DNA from: Candidatus Brocadia pituitae
GTDB taxonomy: Bacteria > Planctomycetota > Brocadiia > Brocadiales > Brocadiaceae
Reading direction: 5' to 3'
NCBI GenBank assembly: GCA_017347445.1
Contig: AP021856.1
Span: 1,558,613 to 1,622,612, forward strand
DNA: 64,000 nucleotides
Part shown: piece after piece, positions 45,692 through 54,745 of the stretch
Numbering within the stretch: position 1 is the first letter of the stretch
Layout: each line of letters begins with the position of its first letter
Translations under genes and position numbers: made by a program
Notes under the pieces: model-generated
Databases searched by the model: none
Seen by the model: the letters and a program-made list of their open reading frames with translations, nothing else
Told to the model about the DNA's origin: nothing

Positions 45692-45774
45692 GTAGGGTGG
45701 GCATCGCCCACCAAACACCAAACATCACGCACCCGTTTACATTACCTGTTTTTGGTGGGCGATGCCCACCCTAC
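45692..45774. repeat. Perfect 24-bp-arm palindrome between hisH and hisA
   Basis: The left arm at 45692-45715 (starts GTAGGGTGGGCATCGCCCAC) and the right arm at 45751-45774 are exact inverse complements over 24 bases, around a 35-bp loop. Nearby CCCCTTAGTAAGGGG (about 45600-45614) is a second small palindrome. The gap 45542-45833 contains only these. As RNA this forms a very stable stem inside the presumed his transcript. Confidence 0.85.
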
Positions 45775-45833
45775 TGCTATAGCAAGGCACACCTTACCGC
45801 TACAATTTTATAAAATGTACTCGGTTCAATTTG

Positions 45834-46457
45834 TTACATATTACCAAAATTTTTAAGGATCGCAAGTCCGTACTCCTGGCTTTTTTCAGGATGGAACTGG
45901 GTCGCAAAGATGTTTTTGTGCCAGATCATGGAGGTAAACCGCACGCCATACTCAGTTTCCGTAGCAATAACACCCTCATTATCGGGACAGACGTAATAAG
46001 AATGCACAAAATACATATAGGCGTTATTGGGCACATTGTTCAGGACCGGTATTCCCTCTTTCCGGAAACCGATCTGATTCCATCCCATGTGAGGGATCTT
46101 TAATTTTCCGTTTGTCTTATCTTCGGGAAAAGAAAAACGGACTACCCTTCCTGGAATAATATTTAACCCCTCATGCTCGCCGTCTTCATATCCTTTAGAA
46201 AACAGCAATTGCAAACCAAGACATATGCCAAGAAAAGGTTTGCCCGACCGAATACCCTGTGTCACTGGCTCTATGAGTCCCCTGAGACGTAAACCATCCA
46301 TGGCGTCCCGGAATGCCCCAACGCCGGGAAGCACCAACTTCTCCGCACAAACGACCTCGCCGGGGCTGTCGGTAACCCTGACCGGAAAGCCGCACCGTTC
46401 AAAGGCCTTCTCTACACTGCGGAGATTCCCCATACCGTAATCTACAATCACAATCAT
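45834..46457 (-). CDS. hisH: Imidazole glycerol phosphate synthase subunit HisH
   Basis: HisH is the glutaminase that supplies ammonia to HisF. The 207-residue class I amidotransferase has the oxyanion segment [14 protein letters not shown], the nucleophile Cys in [12 protein letters not shown] near residue 80, and the His/Glu pair in [10 protein letters not shown]. The start [17 protein letters not shown] is typical. It is separated from the upstream OmpA-like gene by 9 bp, so the two are cotranscribed. The enzyme needs HisF, which must be elsewhere. Confidence 0.96.
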   Translation of the reverse strand: MIVIVDYGMGNLRSVEKAFERCGFPVRVTDSPGEVVCAEKLVLPGVGAFRDAMDGLRLRGLIEPVTQGIRSGKPFLGICLGLQLLFSKGYEDGEHEGLNIIPGRVVRFSFPEDKTNGKLKIPHMGWNQIGFRKEGIPVLNNVPNNAYMYFVHSYYVCPDNEGVIATETEYGVRFTSMIWHKNIFATQFHPEKSQEYGLAILKNFGNM

Positions 46458-46466
46458 GGTAAAATT

Positions 46467-47120
46467 CTATCCGCCGGTGCCCCTTGGAACGATCACAAAC
46501 TCCACGCGCCGGTTTTGCGACTTACCAGTCTTCGATTTGTTGTCCGTTATAGGCTGATATTGCCCGAATCCGGCAAGGTAAACCCTCGTGGGAGAAATGC
46601 CACATTCTTCCACCATGTAATGGAGCACAGCAGACGCCCGTGCCGTGGATAATTCCCAGTTTGATTTGTATTTGTCTTTTTGTTTGCTGATCGGATCATC
46701 ATCGGTATGGCCTTCAATTCTGACAATTTCAGAAGAAGCCTCTGACTTCAGGATACCGGCAATTTTTTTCAGGGTTTCTTTCGACTGGGGGCGCAAGGTG
46801 GTTTGTCCGGAATCAAACAGTACCGAGCCTGGGAGCGTCACCGAAACCGCACCGTTTTTTATCCGCACCGACGCCCCGGTACCCTGTAATTTTGCCTCTA
46901 ATTCCCTCTTTGAACTTTCAAGCTGACTCAGCTCGCTCTCGTATTGGCCAATCTTCGACGACAAACCCGAATTCTCCTGCTGCAGTTTCGCCAGGTTTTC
47001 ATTTAACTGCTGATTTTCCTGCCTCAGCCTTTTCAGCTCTCCACATCCTGTACCTGCCACTAACACCCCTGCTATCCCTATCAGGCAAAAACCCCGCACC
47101 AAACCATGCCCTTTCACCAT
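46467..47120 (-). CDS. OmpA-family lipoprotein
   Basis: The 217-residue protein has a lipoprotein signal ending VAGTGCGEL (Cys near residue 26). A coiled-coil segment of about 55 residues (ENQQLNENLAKLQQENS) follows, then an OmpA/MotB-type peptidoglycan-binding domain: VTLPGSVLFDSGQTTLRPQS, IVRIEGHTDDDPI and LSTARASAVLHYMVE, then NRRVEFVIVP. The Asp and Arg that bind diaminopimelate are in the TDDDP and NRRVEF positions. It should tether the outer membrane to peptidoglycan. It is 9 bp upstream of hisH. An alternative start a few codons downstream is possible. Confidence 0.9.
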   Translation of the reverse strand: MVKGHGLVRGFCLIGIAGVLVAGTGCGELKRLRQENQQLNENLAKLQQENSGLSSKIGQYESELSQLESSKRELEAKLQGTGASVRIKNGAVSVTLPGSVLFDSGQTTLRPQSKETLKKIAGILKSEASSEIVRIEGHTDDDPISKQKDKYKSNWELSTARASAVLHYMVEECGISPTRVYLAGFGQYQPITDNKSKTGKSQNRRVEFVIVPRGTGG

Positions 47121-47193
47121 ATAAGCTTTTCTCCTTTCACGGTAAAGAAATTTTCACTGAGTACAAATAAGGTATTTTACATTCGGTAATATG

Positions 47194-48123
47194 TTATGAA
47201 TGGAATCCGCTAAACAACACGGTAAAAAGCTGAACATAGGAATTAATAAGTCCCAGAAAATAATCCTGCAGAAGGATGCACACCAGCGTGGCAAGCGATA
47301 AAAATGGTCCATAGGGTATCAGATGCTTTTTTTTCATGAACAATACTGGGATACCCATAAAAAGTCCGAAGAAAGGAGCAACGAAAAATATCGCTACCGC
47401 CAGTTTCCAACCCACTATTCCCCCTACCATGCCCATGAGCTTGACGTCTCCAAAGCCCATGGCATCTTTCCTGAATACCCATTTTCCCACGACACTGCAA
47501 AAAAACACCAGGCCACCACCCGCCAGCACCCCCCATAAGGATGCGATCAGGGCGTCTAACCGGACAATACCGGACAGAGAAAAATTTCTCAGGGTGTCAG
47601 GCTCGTTATGCAAACCAGGGCAGAGCACACTGAAGACAAGTGCAAGGGGAATACCCACCAGGGTGACTTCATTCGGGATAATGAGTAATTCAAGATCCAC
47701 AAAGGTCGAAATAACCAGGGCACAACAAAGAGCCAGATAACCAGCAAAAACGCACGGCGATTCATGCCGGTATTGAACAAAGACATACAAATGCACAAAG
47801 AGATAGCCGGTCAATAACTCAACGAACGGATACCGTATCGATATGGCAGCCTTGCAGGTGCGGCAACGCCCCAGAAGTAACAGGTAGCTGAACACGGGGA
47901 TATTATCATACCACCGGACAGGGGTATTGCATGCCGGACAAAACGAACGCGGTGATACGAGAGACTTTTTCTTAGGGATGCGATAGATACAGACATTTAA
48001 AAAACTTCCTATCGTTAACCCAACGATAAAAAAAAGTACTCCAAAATATGGACTACCCACCAGGAGATTTTTCTGGATACCAGCTCCCCTTTTTAGAATG
48101 ACAACGGTTTTAATTACCTGCAA
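47194..48123 (-). CDS. pilD: Prepilin peptidase (type IV leader peptidase)
   Basis: PilD cleaves type IV prepilin leaders and may methylate the new N-terminus. The 309-residue polytopic protein has the GSFLNVCIYRIP signature and a cytoplasmic zinc region CPACNTPVRWYDNIP ... CRTCKAAI. The catalytic Asp residues lie in FVDLELLIIPNEVT and the GFGDVKLMGM (GxGD) motif. There are about seven membrane helices. The first ~20 residues look like a spurious extension, and a later start near VGSPYFGVLFF is possible. No pilin or secretion gene is adjacent. Confidence 0.93.
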   Translation of the reverse strand: MQVIKTVVILKRGAGIQKNLLVGSPYFGVLFFIVGLTIGSFLNVCIYRIPKKKSLVSPRSFCPACNTPVRWYDNIPVFSYLLLLGRCRTCKAAISIRYPFVELLTGYLFVHLYVFVQYRHESPCVFAGYLALCCALVISTFVDLELLIIPNEVTLVGIPLALVFSVLCPGLHNEPDTLRNFSLSGIVRLDALIASLWGVLAGGGLVFFCSVVGKWVFRKDAMGFGDVKLMGMVGGIVGWKLAVAIFFVAPFFGLFMGIPVLFMKKKHLIPYGPFLSLATLVCILLQDYFLGLINSYVQLFTVLFSGFHS

Positions 48124-48629
48124 CCATAAATTTTCGGCATCCTATCAAAATGAGTAGACAAATGCAAGACAAATGAATTGATTCTGAAGTCTCTGCTGCT
48201 TTTTTCAGTCGGCGGCAAAAAAATGGCTGGGACAATCGCGCATTGATTAACATCAAAAAATATGGTATCGTATCTGACAATAAACGATTGCGGTAATGCT
48301 TTAGCAAATTTCCAATACTGCCACAGAAGTCGGAATCAAGCTTGTCCTGGTTTTGCTAAGGGCAAAGCGAATCCATCATTAAGAAAGATGTGGAATATAA
48401 ATCAGGCGCAAGGGATAGCGCCGTAAGCCACCTTACCAAACACGATTTTTAACTCTAAGAAAGGGTGAATTGCCTCCCATAGTTTCTGCAATTTTCAGAG
48501 GAAGAGGACGCCATTATTCTTCCTTATATGATCAATCCATGCAGGTTGTGCAAACGGTGCGCAGTTCCAAATTTCAGACAGTGCTTCCTTCGTAACAATT
48601 CAGTTGTTTGAAAAAACCTAATTTCACCC
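48124..48629. other. 506-bp intergenic region with a solo MITE arm
   Basis: No gene or structured RNA could be supported. GGCGC-AAGGGATA-GCGCC (about 48397-48414) is a small hairpin. At 48589-48615 lies a 27-base sequence starting TTCGTAACAATTCAG that matches the arm of the palindromic element at 26782-26920 at about 25 of 27 bases, directly upstream of the SUMF1-like gene. No ribosome-binding site is clear for that gene. Confidence 0.55.
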
Positions 48630-49532
48630 ATGACACAAGCAAAAGCGGCGAAACTATCTAAACCTGAAATAGCAGCCTCATTCATGGTGCATATTGGCGG
48701 CGGCTGCTTTAGCATGGGCAGCAATGAAGGCGATGATGAAGTGATTCACGAGGTATATATCAATGATTTCTCCGTGGGGAAATACGAAGTAACGGTTGGC
48801 GAGTTTCACGAGTTTTTAAGGGTTACCCATTATCGCACTGATACAGAAAAAAGCGGTGGTTCGTATGTATACAATGGATCAAAATGGGAGCAAAGAAACG
48901 ATGCCGGTTGGCTTAATCCCTACTTTAATCAATCTCATGATCATCCTGTAGTATGTATAAGCTGGAACGATGCAATCGCCTATTGCAACTGGCGCAGCCA
49001 AAATGATGGGTTAACACCCGTTTATACCTTTGTAAAAAACACCGTAGCCGCTAATTTCAGCGCCAACGGTTACCGCCTGCCCACCGAGGCAGAGTGGGAA
49101 TATGCTGCACGCTGTGGCAAGAAAGGATATCCCTACTCCTGGGGAGATGGCATGCCTGCCGGCAAGCGTGGTGGAAATATCGCCGACGAGGCGTTGAAAC
49201 GCACACTTTCTCAATGGCAGTGGGATATTTGGAAGAAATATGATGATGGATATGTTTATACAGCCCCGGTTGGTTCCTTTGAGCCTAATGAGTTTGGATT
49301 GTACGACATGACGGGAAATGTATGGGAATGGTGCTGGGATTGGTATGGCGTAGATTATTATGAGAAAAGCCCTAAGCGCAATCCACAGGGACCTTCCCGC
49401 GGAACCATTCGTGTCGTTCGTGGCGGCTCGTGGGTCAGCATACCGAGGAGCCTGCGTACGGCATACCGTAACTACGATAATCCCGCCGGTTCGGCTAGCA
49501 GCATCGGTTTTCGTTTGTCGAGGACTATTTAA
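48630..49532 (+). CDS. SUMF1/formylglycine-generating-enzyme family protein (non-canonical)
   Basis: The 300-residue protein is one SUMF1-type C-lectin-like domain: GGGCFSMGSNEGDDEVIHEVYI near the start, PVVCISWNDAIAYCNWRSQ, YRLPTEAEWEYAARCG, GNVWEWCWDWYG and RVVRGGSWVSIPRSLRTAYRN ... IGFRLSR at the end. Formylglycine-generating enzymes need two active-site Cys near the C-terminus; neither is present in the last 60 residues. A sulfatase-activating role is therefore unlikely. Such proteins often act as effectors, binding proteins or partner domains. No signal peptide is clear. cysH follows 117 bp downstream. Confidence 0.85.
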   Translation: MTQAKAAKLSKPEIAASFMVHIGGGCFSMGSNEGDDEVIHEVYINDFSVGKYEVTVGEFHEFLRVTHYRTDTEKSGGSYVYNGSKWEQRNDAGWLNPYFNQSHDHPVVCISWNDAIAYCNWRSQNDGLTPVYTFVKNTVAANFSANGYRLPTEAEWEYAARCGKKGYPYSWGDGMPAGKRGGNIADEALKRTLSQWQWDIWKKYDDGYVYTAPVGSFEPNEFGLYDMTGNVWEWCWDWYGVDYYEKSPKRNPQGPSRGTIRVVRGGSWVSIPRSLRTAYRNYDNPAGSASSIGFRLSRTI

Positions 49533-49649
49533 TCTTCATGCTCTGCATTGCTGTTTTTTTGTTGAAAGGAAGCGGGCATTCAAATTATACTTTAAAAGTA
49601 ATAATGACTAACACGAAAGCATCTATTCCTTACTGAGAAGGAAACAGCA

Positions 49650-50390
49650 ATGAAAGATACGGTAGATCTCGACCTAACAACCGCAAACAAGCAACTGGAG
49701 GGCTTCACTGTCATGGAGCGTATCTCCTGGGCAATAGAAACCTTCGGCAGGGATGCCGTGCTCTTAAGCAGCATGCAGAGTTCCGCCTCCGTTCTCATGC
49801 ATTGCTTTTACCGGATGGAACTGGAAAATGAGGTGCTCTTCGTAGATACAGGCTACCACTTCCGGGAAACCCTTCAACTCAGAGATGAATTTATGCGACG
49901 TTACCATTTACCCATCGTGACTTTATACCCTGAATTGACCCCGGAACAGCAGGAAAAAAAATTTGGAAGGAAATTGTACCTTTCTGTCGACGGACAGAAA
50001 GAATGCTGTCGCTTGCGTAAAACAGTGCCATTTATCAACTATATGAAACAGTTTGGACGCAGGCTTGCAATGGTTGGGTTGCGCCGCAGCGAGGGCGGCA
50101 GGCGCGCTAAATTGGCGCCTCTTATCCATGACCCACGGACAGGAGGATACACCCTGCACCCGATATTTGACTGGTCTGACAAAGAGATTCAGACCTACCT
50201 TCAGAAACATGACGTACCCGTGCATCCCCTGCATAAGCAAAACTATCCCAGCATCGGATGCGAATGTTGCACCACACCGGTTGAACCGGGAGAAGACCCT
50301 CGGGCAGGCCGCTGGCGACATCTGGCAGGCGCCGGTGACGACGGGCCAAAGTACTGTAATATCAACTGTTCAGATGGCTCCGGAATTTGA
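49650..50390 (+). CDS. cysH: Phosphoadenylyl/adenylyl-sulfate reductase
   Basis: CysH reduces (phospho)adenylyl sulfate to sulfite using thioredoxin. The 246-residue protein has the PP-loop-like start (LLSSMQSSASVLMHCFY), the LFVDTGYHFRETLQ block, a Cys pair in KECCRLRKTVP and a second in SIGCECCTTPVEPGEDPRAGRW. The two Cys pairs are the mark of the [4Fe-4S] APS-reductase subgroup, so APS rather than PAPS is the likely substrate. The usual nucleophilic Cys near the C-terminus is present in YCNINCSDGSGI. The aldo/keto reductase gene follows at once. Confidence 0.92.
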   Translation: MKDTVDLDLTTANKQLEGFTVMERISWAIETFGRDAVLLSSMQSSASVLMHCFYRMELENEVLFVDTGYHFRETLQLRDEFMRRYHLPIVTLYPELTPEQQEKKFGRKLYLSVDGQKECCRLRKTVPFINYMKQFGRRLAMVGLRRSEGGRRAKLAPLIHDPRTGGYTLHPIFDWSDKEIQTYLQKHDVPVHPLHKQNYPSIGCECCTTPVEPGEDPRAGRWRHLAGAGDDGPKYCNINCSDGSGI

Positions 50391-50401
50391 CAAACGCACT
50401 T

Positions 50402-51400
50402 ATGGAATATATCAACATCACGGGAACAGAACTGAGCGCTTCACGGATTGGTTTGGGAACATGGGCCATCGGCGGCTGGATGTGGGGCGGTACGGATGAG
50501 GAAACCTCGATCCTCACCATCCACAAAGCGCTGGAACGGGGCATTAATCTCATTGATACCGCACCCGTATACGGACATGGCCGTTCGGAAGAGATCGTCG
50601 GGAAGGCAATAGAGCGGTACGGCAGACGGAAAGAAGTTATCATCGCCACCAAGGTTGGCCTGGACTGGAGCGGGAAAAAGATTGTCAGAAACTCCACCCG
50701 CGAGCGTATCTTCAAAGAGATTGCGGACTCGCTGCAGCGTCTGCGCACCGACGTCATTGATATCTACCAGGTACATTGGCCTGACCTGCTCGTCCCGATA
50801 GAGGAAACCGCCGGGGCCATGAATCAGCTCTACCGGCAAGGCAAAATCCGCGCCATTGGCGTAAGCAATTACTCACCGGAACAAATGAGCGTCTTCCGTC
50901 AGGCTGCACCACTCCACGTCGCTCAGCCACCCTATAATCTGTTCGAACGTCAGATTGAACAGGAGATACTTCCGTATGCCCGTGCACACCACCTGACAAT
51001 GCTTACCTACGGCGCCCTGTGCCGCGGGCTGCTCACGGGAAGAATGAAACACGATACGCAGTTCACCGGAGATGACCTGCGCAAAATCGACCCAAAATTC
51101 CAACAACCACGGTACGCCCAGTTCCTGGAAGCCGTAGCACAACTCGACCGCTTTACCCGCGGACGCTTTAAAAAGGGTGTAATGGCACTGGCGGTTCGAT
51201 GGTTGCTTGACCAACCTGGTGTGGGCATTGCCCTGTGGGGTGCACGCAGACCTGATCAGGTAGATGCTGTAGACGAGGTGATGGGATGGACCATTGACAA
51301 TACATCGCGCACAACCATCGACCAAATACTTCAGGACACCATCAAGGAGCCAATCGGCCCGGAGTTCATGTCGCCACCATCACGTGATACCGGTGCATGA
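50402..51400 (+). CDS. Aldo/keto reductase
   Basis: The start at ATG 50402 (MEYINITGTEL) is preferred; a TTG at 50387 overlaps the cysH stop by 4 bases and is also possible. The 332-residue TIM-barrel protein has the catalytic tetrad pattern: Asp and Tyr in GINLIDTAPVYGHGRSEE, Lys in IIATKVGLDW and His in DVIDIYQVHWPD. Cofactor-binding blocks AIGVSNYSPEQM, WGARRPDQVD are present. The substrate is not predictable. No ribosome-binding site is good for either start, and coupling to cysH is likely. Confidence 0.9.
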   Translation: MEYINITGTELSASRIGLGTWAIGGWMWGGTDEETSILTIHKALERGINLIDTAPVYGHGRSEEIVGKAIERYGRRKEVIIATKVGLDWSGKKIVRNSTRERIFKEIADSLQRLRTDVIDIYQVHWPDLLVPIEETAGAMNQLYRQGKIRAIGVSNYSPEQMSVFRQAAPLHVAQPPYNLFERQIEQEILPYARAHHLTMLTYGALCRGLLTGRMKHDTQFTGDDLRKIDPKFQQPRYAQFLEAVAQLDRFTRGRFKKGVMALAVRWLLDQPGVGIALWGARRPDQVDAVDEVMGWTIDNTSRTTIDQILQDTIKEPIGPEFMSPPSRDTGA

Positions 51401-51414
51401 GATTGTGTTAGTAT

Positions 51415-51757
51415 CATGCAATTAGCCAGAAGATTCCGGGCTTTTGTCCTTTTCACCCGACCTCTTTTCCCCTTCCGGTTTGTTTCGTCAGGGGGAGGGC
51501 TTTCGGCTTCTGCGTTTTGCAAAATTGCCCGGTACCTTTGCCGGTATTTCTCGGACTAGCAGGTTTCCAACACACCTCCCGCATCCTTTACTGCACGGTT
51601 TATCTCTTCGAGCAATACTTTCATCTCTTTCGCCTTTCGCCTTGCTTTCTCTCTTGCGATTCGGATCGTTTGAGGGAGGTTTACTGCTATTGCGACTGTT
51701 CCGGTTCAGACGTCCTACCAGCAGCGTTATCACTAACCCGACTTTCGCAATTTGCAC
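51415..51757 (-). pseudogene. IS66-family TnpC remnant (deleted)
   Basis: On the minus strand, RLNRNSRNSSKPPSNDPNRKRES matches the N-terminal block of IS66 transposases. Frame-shifted downstream pieces include GKRGRVKRTKARNLLAN, like the G-R-x-K-Q-S-K-x-x-N-L-L block that lies much later in the protein. The middle and the catalytic domain are gone. Its upstream side abuts the dispersed repeat at 51735. The rest of 51845-52088 shows only a candidate promoter. Confidence 0.55.
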
Positions 51758-51844
51758 CCCAAAACGGTTATTTTTAGGCAGAAATCACCGGGAGACCCTA
51801 GATATGAAAGGGGTGAATTTTCAAAACGGCTTGTAGTGCCGGCC
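51735..51844. repeat. Dispersed R280 repeat, partial copy 1
   Basis: This sequence contains CCGACTTTCGCAATTTGCACC, then ACGGTTATTTTTAGGC and AGGGGTGAATTTTCAAAACGGCTTGTAG in the same order as the copies at 55143 and 57813. Only about the first 110 bp are present. Confidence 0.75.
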
Positions 51845-52051
51845 TTTTTACATGACCCCTTGATTTTACTGGCTCAGCGGCTTGCCTACCCCTCGAATTA
51901 CGAAGGTAGGGCTAAGTGCCATTCCCTTGCCTTTTTTGCCCCTTTTCTCGAGTCGTTACTCTTTCTCCCCTATTCACACTCATCCGTCCTCTTGTCTTCT
52001 CACCCCTGCTTGCCTGGTTCTCAGGACTTTGATATTACCCTGCTAATTCAA

Positions 52052-52080
52052 TTGACAATTTTGTACTTTATTTTTATCAT
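52052..52080 (+). promoter_or_regulatory. Candidate sigma-70 promoter upstream of the DUF362 gene
   Basis: TTGACA (52052-52057) and TATCAT (52075-52080) are separated by 17 bases. The gene starts at 52089, so transcription would begin almost at the start codon, implying a leaderless or very short-leader mRNA if this promoter is used. Confidence 0.35.
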
Positions 52081-52088
52081 AACATTTT

Positions 52089-53117
52089 ATGAAGATAGAT
52101 AAGGAACGAAGATTATTTCTTAAAAAAGCGTTGTCCATCGGAGGTGGTGTATGCGCTTCGGCTTTCACGGGAGGACATATAATGAATTCCTTCCCAATTA
52201 TTTGGGCAGGAGGTTATGGTACGTTTGATCCATCCACGGTAATTATCGCACGTGATGACAATGTGTGTGATACAACAGGCATGGTGAAAGAGCGGCAGGT
52301 TTCATCTTTACTTCATAAAGCGGTCATGCAGTTGACCAACGCTTCATCACAAGAAAAGGCATGGCAATCCCTGTTTAAGCCAAATGATGTTGTTGGTATC
52401 AAATTGAATTGCCTATCGGGAAAAACCATGTCTCCCCATATCGCAGTAGTGGAAGCTATCATTCAGGGTCTGAAAATGGCGGGCATTAGAGAGAAGCAAA
52501 TCATTGTTTTTGAGCGTTTCAATCGGGAACTTGAAACTGCCGGTTTTCGTGTCCGCCGCATGACTGATGGAATCCAATGTTTTGGCACTGACGAACTTCC
52601 GGGGGGTGGCTATGAAGCGGAGCCTGCGTTAGCTGGCAGTGTTGGAACCTGTTTTAGTAAAATTGTCTCCCGTCTCTGTACGGCTATTGTTAATGTTCCG
52701 GTTCTGAAGGACCATGATTTGGCTGGTATAAGTGTAGCCATGAAGAATTTTTTTGGTGTTATCCACAATCCCAATAAATATCACGGGAACAATTGTAACC
52801 CTTTTATTGCTGAACTCAATACCCATCCCTATCTTGCTGATAAAGTGAGGTTAATTGTATGTGATGCGCTTCTGGCTCAGTATCACGGCGGTCCGGGCTA
52901 TAAACCACAATGGACATGGAAATTCAACGGAATAATTGTTGGCAGAGACCCGGTGGCCCTGGATCGGATATGCCATACCATTATTGAAGAGAAGAGAAAA
53001 GAGGTAAAGCTTCCTTCATTAAAGCAGGCGCATCGCGAACCCGCATATATATCCACTGCCGCCATGTTGGGTTTAGGCACGGACGAACCATCGAAAATAA
53101 AGGTGGTGCAGTTATAA
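52089..53117 (+). CDS. Tat-exported DUF362 protein
   Basis: The 342-residue protein opens with a twin-arginine-like signal (KERRLFLKKALSIGGGV). The remainder is a DUF362 domain: VGIKLNCLSGKTMSPHIAVVEAIIQGL, a central VNVPVLKDHDLAGISVAMKNFFGVI and VGRDPVALDRICHTIIE. DUF362 proteins are often fused to iron-sulfur domains; no ferredoxin cluster is present here. The function is unknown. moeB begins 52 bp downstream on the same strand and a rhodanese follows, so a sulfur-related context is possible but not proven. Confidence 0.85.
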   Translation: MKIDKERRLFLKKALSIGGGVCASAFTGGHIMNSFPIIWAGGYGTFDPSTVIIARDDNVCDTTGMVKERQVSSLLHKAVMQLTNASSQEKAWQSLFKPNDVVGIKLNCLSGKTMSPHIAVVEAIIQGLKMAGIREKQIIVFERFNRELETAGFRVRRMTDGIQCFGTDELPGGGYEAEPALAGSVGTCFSKIVSRLCTAIVNVPVLKDHDLAGISVAMKNFFGVIHNPNKYHGNNCNPFIAELNTHPYLADKVRLIVCDALLAQYHGGPGYKPQWTWKFNGIIVGRDPVALDRICHTIIEEKRKEVKLPSLKQAHREPAYISTAAMLGLGTDEPSKIKVVQL

Positions 53118-53169
53118 ATGAATTCATTCAGGCATTCATGATAAATACAAACTTACATAAGGGAATACG

Positions 53170-53979
53170 ATGTCATCATCATTTACAGAAGAACAGATAA
53201 ACCGGTACTCACGGCATATCATCCTTCCTGAGGTAGGTGGAAGGGGACAGCAAAAGCTTCTCAATGCAAAGGTGTTTTTAGTAGGTGCAGGCGGTTTGGG
53301 TTCCCCTGCGGCATTTTATCTTGCCGCAGCGGGTATAGGAAAGATTGGTATTGCCGACGGTGATTGCGTGGACCATTCCAATCTGCAACGGCAAATTTTA
53401 CATACTACCAAAGACGTTGGCCGTTCCAAGGCGCTTTCTGCCAAAGAAACCCTGGAGGCATTAAACCCGGATGTTGAGGTAATCCCTTATACCGATCGCT
53501 TAAATTCAGAAAATATTATGGATATCATCAAGGATTACGATGTAATCCTTGATGGCGCTGATAATTTTCCTACGAGATACCTCGTGAACGATGCATGTGT
53601 ATTTCTTAAAAAACCTCTCTCTCATGGTTCTATCTTCCGGTTTGAAGGCCAAGTTACTACGATCGTACCATTTGAGGGCCCCTGTTACCGGTGTCTTTAC
53701 GAAACACCTCCGCCTCCTGGTCTGGTCCCTTCATGTCAGGAAGCAGGAGTCCTGGGGGTTTTGCCCGGTGTGATTGGTTCTATTCAGGCAACAGAAGCCG
53801 TGAAACTTATTCTGGGCAAGGGAGAGGTTTTAAAAGGGAAATTGCTCATGTATGATTCCCTAACGATGGACTTTAAAAAGGTCAAAATACACAGAAATCC
53901 TCATTGCCCGGTGTGCAGTGATAAGGCTACAATCCGGGAACTTATTGATTACGAGGAATTTTGTCAGGTTCGCAATTGA
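53170..53979 (+). CDS. moeB: Molybdopterin-synthase adenylyltransferase / ThiF-family E1-like protein
   Basis: MoeB adenylates the C-terminus of the sulfur carrier MoaD; related ThiF proteins do the same with ThiS. The 269-residue protein has the nucleotide-binding loop VGAGGLGSPAAFYLAAAGIG, the Asp/Arg block DHSNLQRQILH, a metal-binding Cys pair in GPCYRCLYE and another in HCPVCSDKA, plus SCQEAGVLGVLPGVIGS with the conserved Cys. The family cannot be divided reliably by eye, so moeB is the best fit. The rhodanese gene 66 bp downstream could deliver sulfur in the same pathway. Confidence 0.9.
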   Translation: MSSSFTEEQINRYSRHIILPEVGGRGQQKLLNAKVFLVGAGGLGSPAAFYLAAAGIGKIGIADGDCVDHSNLQRQILHTTKDVGRSKALSAKETLEALNPDVEVIPYTDRLNSENIMDIIKDYDVILDGADNFPTRYLVNDACVFLKKPLSHGSIFRFEGQVTTIVPFEGPCYRCLYETPPPPGLVPSCQEAGVLGVLPGVIGSIQATEAVKLILGKGEVLKGKLLMYDSLTMDFKKVKIHRNPHCPVCSDKATIRELIDYEEFCQVRN

Positions 53980-54045
53980 TAGACTTCGAGAGAAGTTTTT
54001 CTGATAACATACTTTTCAGGATGAGCAAATGAAAGGAGTAATGAA

Positions 54046-54498
54046 ATGAGTACACCGTGGAATTCGCGATGTATCGTTATTGCAGTATGTTTTGCCGGTG
54101 TTATCTTCTTTTGGCATACTGCAGTTTGCACCTTTATTTTCAAAAGACTTTATGCGACAGAGGCCGGTGCACAAACTGCGGTAAAGAATATATCTCCAGG
54201 CCAGGCCAGGGAGATTATTGAAAAGGCAAAGGATGGATTCATTCTGGACGTGAGAACCCAGGATGAATACAACGAATTTCATCTCAAAGGGGCGAATCTT
54301 ATTCCAATCCAGGAACTCGAAAAAAACATTAATAAGATTCCAAAAGATAAAATTGTGGTTGTTTATTGTGCAAGGGGGAAACGCAGCGCCAAGGCATGCG
54401 AAATTCTAAAAGACAAAGGGTTAAAAGAATTGTACAACGTAGAGGGTGGGGTTAATCAGTGGAAAGCTGAAGGTTTTCCTGTTGAAAAGTCTCAGTAA
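54046..54498 (+). CDS. Rhodanese-like protein with N-terminal membrane anchor
   Basis: The 150-residue protein has a hydrophobic N-terminal segment (residues 9-25) and a single rhodanese domain. FILDVRTQDEYNEFHLKGA is the N-terminal signature and the active-site loop is VVYCARGKRSAK, with the catalytic Cys near residue 105. The loop length is that of sulfurtransferases. A membrane-anchored or exported sulfurtransferase would act outside the cytoplasm, so a direct link with the soluble MoeB is uncertain. AAAGGAG precedes the ATG by 9 bases. Confidence 0.9.
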   Translation: MSTPWNSRCIVIAVCFAGVIFFWHTAVCTFIFKRLYATEAGAQTAVKNISPGQAREIIEKAKDGFILDVRTQDEYNEFHLKGANLIPIQELEKNINKIPKDKIVVVYCARGKRSAKACEILKDKGLKELYNVEGGVNQWKAEGFPVEKSQ

Positions 54499-54598
54499 TT
54501 TAAAGTTTAGGAATTTCAATTATCACTCATAATCCCTCGTTTACTGAGCGAAACAGAGAGAGAAGTAGCCGATGGCCTTATGAGTTACAAAAATACAA

Positions 54599-54745
54599 AC
54601 CGGTTTACGTGTGAAAGCTAAAAGAGATAAAAGAAAAGATCCAACCGGTATTAAAATCTCTGATCGGGATATGGTGAAAATCAATCTGATATAGGATCTA
54701 TTTCACGGTGAATGGAACTATACAATATTAGAATCTACTAAATGA
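54599..54745 (+). pseudogene. ISAzo13-family transposase C-terminal remnant
   Basis: TGLRVKAKRDKRKDPTGIKISDRDM is followed by one stop and then DLFHGEWNYTILESTK and TGA. The DxFHGEWNYTI ending is typical of ISAzo13-family transposases. Nothing N-terminal is present. The rest of the gap (54499-55142) contains no gene that I can support; it includes a fragment-like ELEKLKQTLDS stretch near 54800. Confidence 0.55.
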
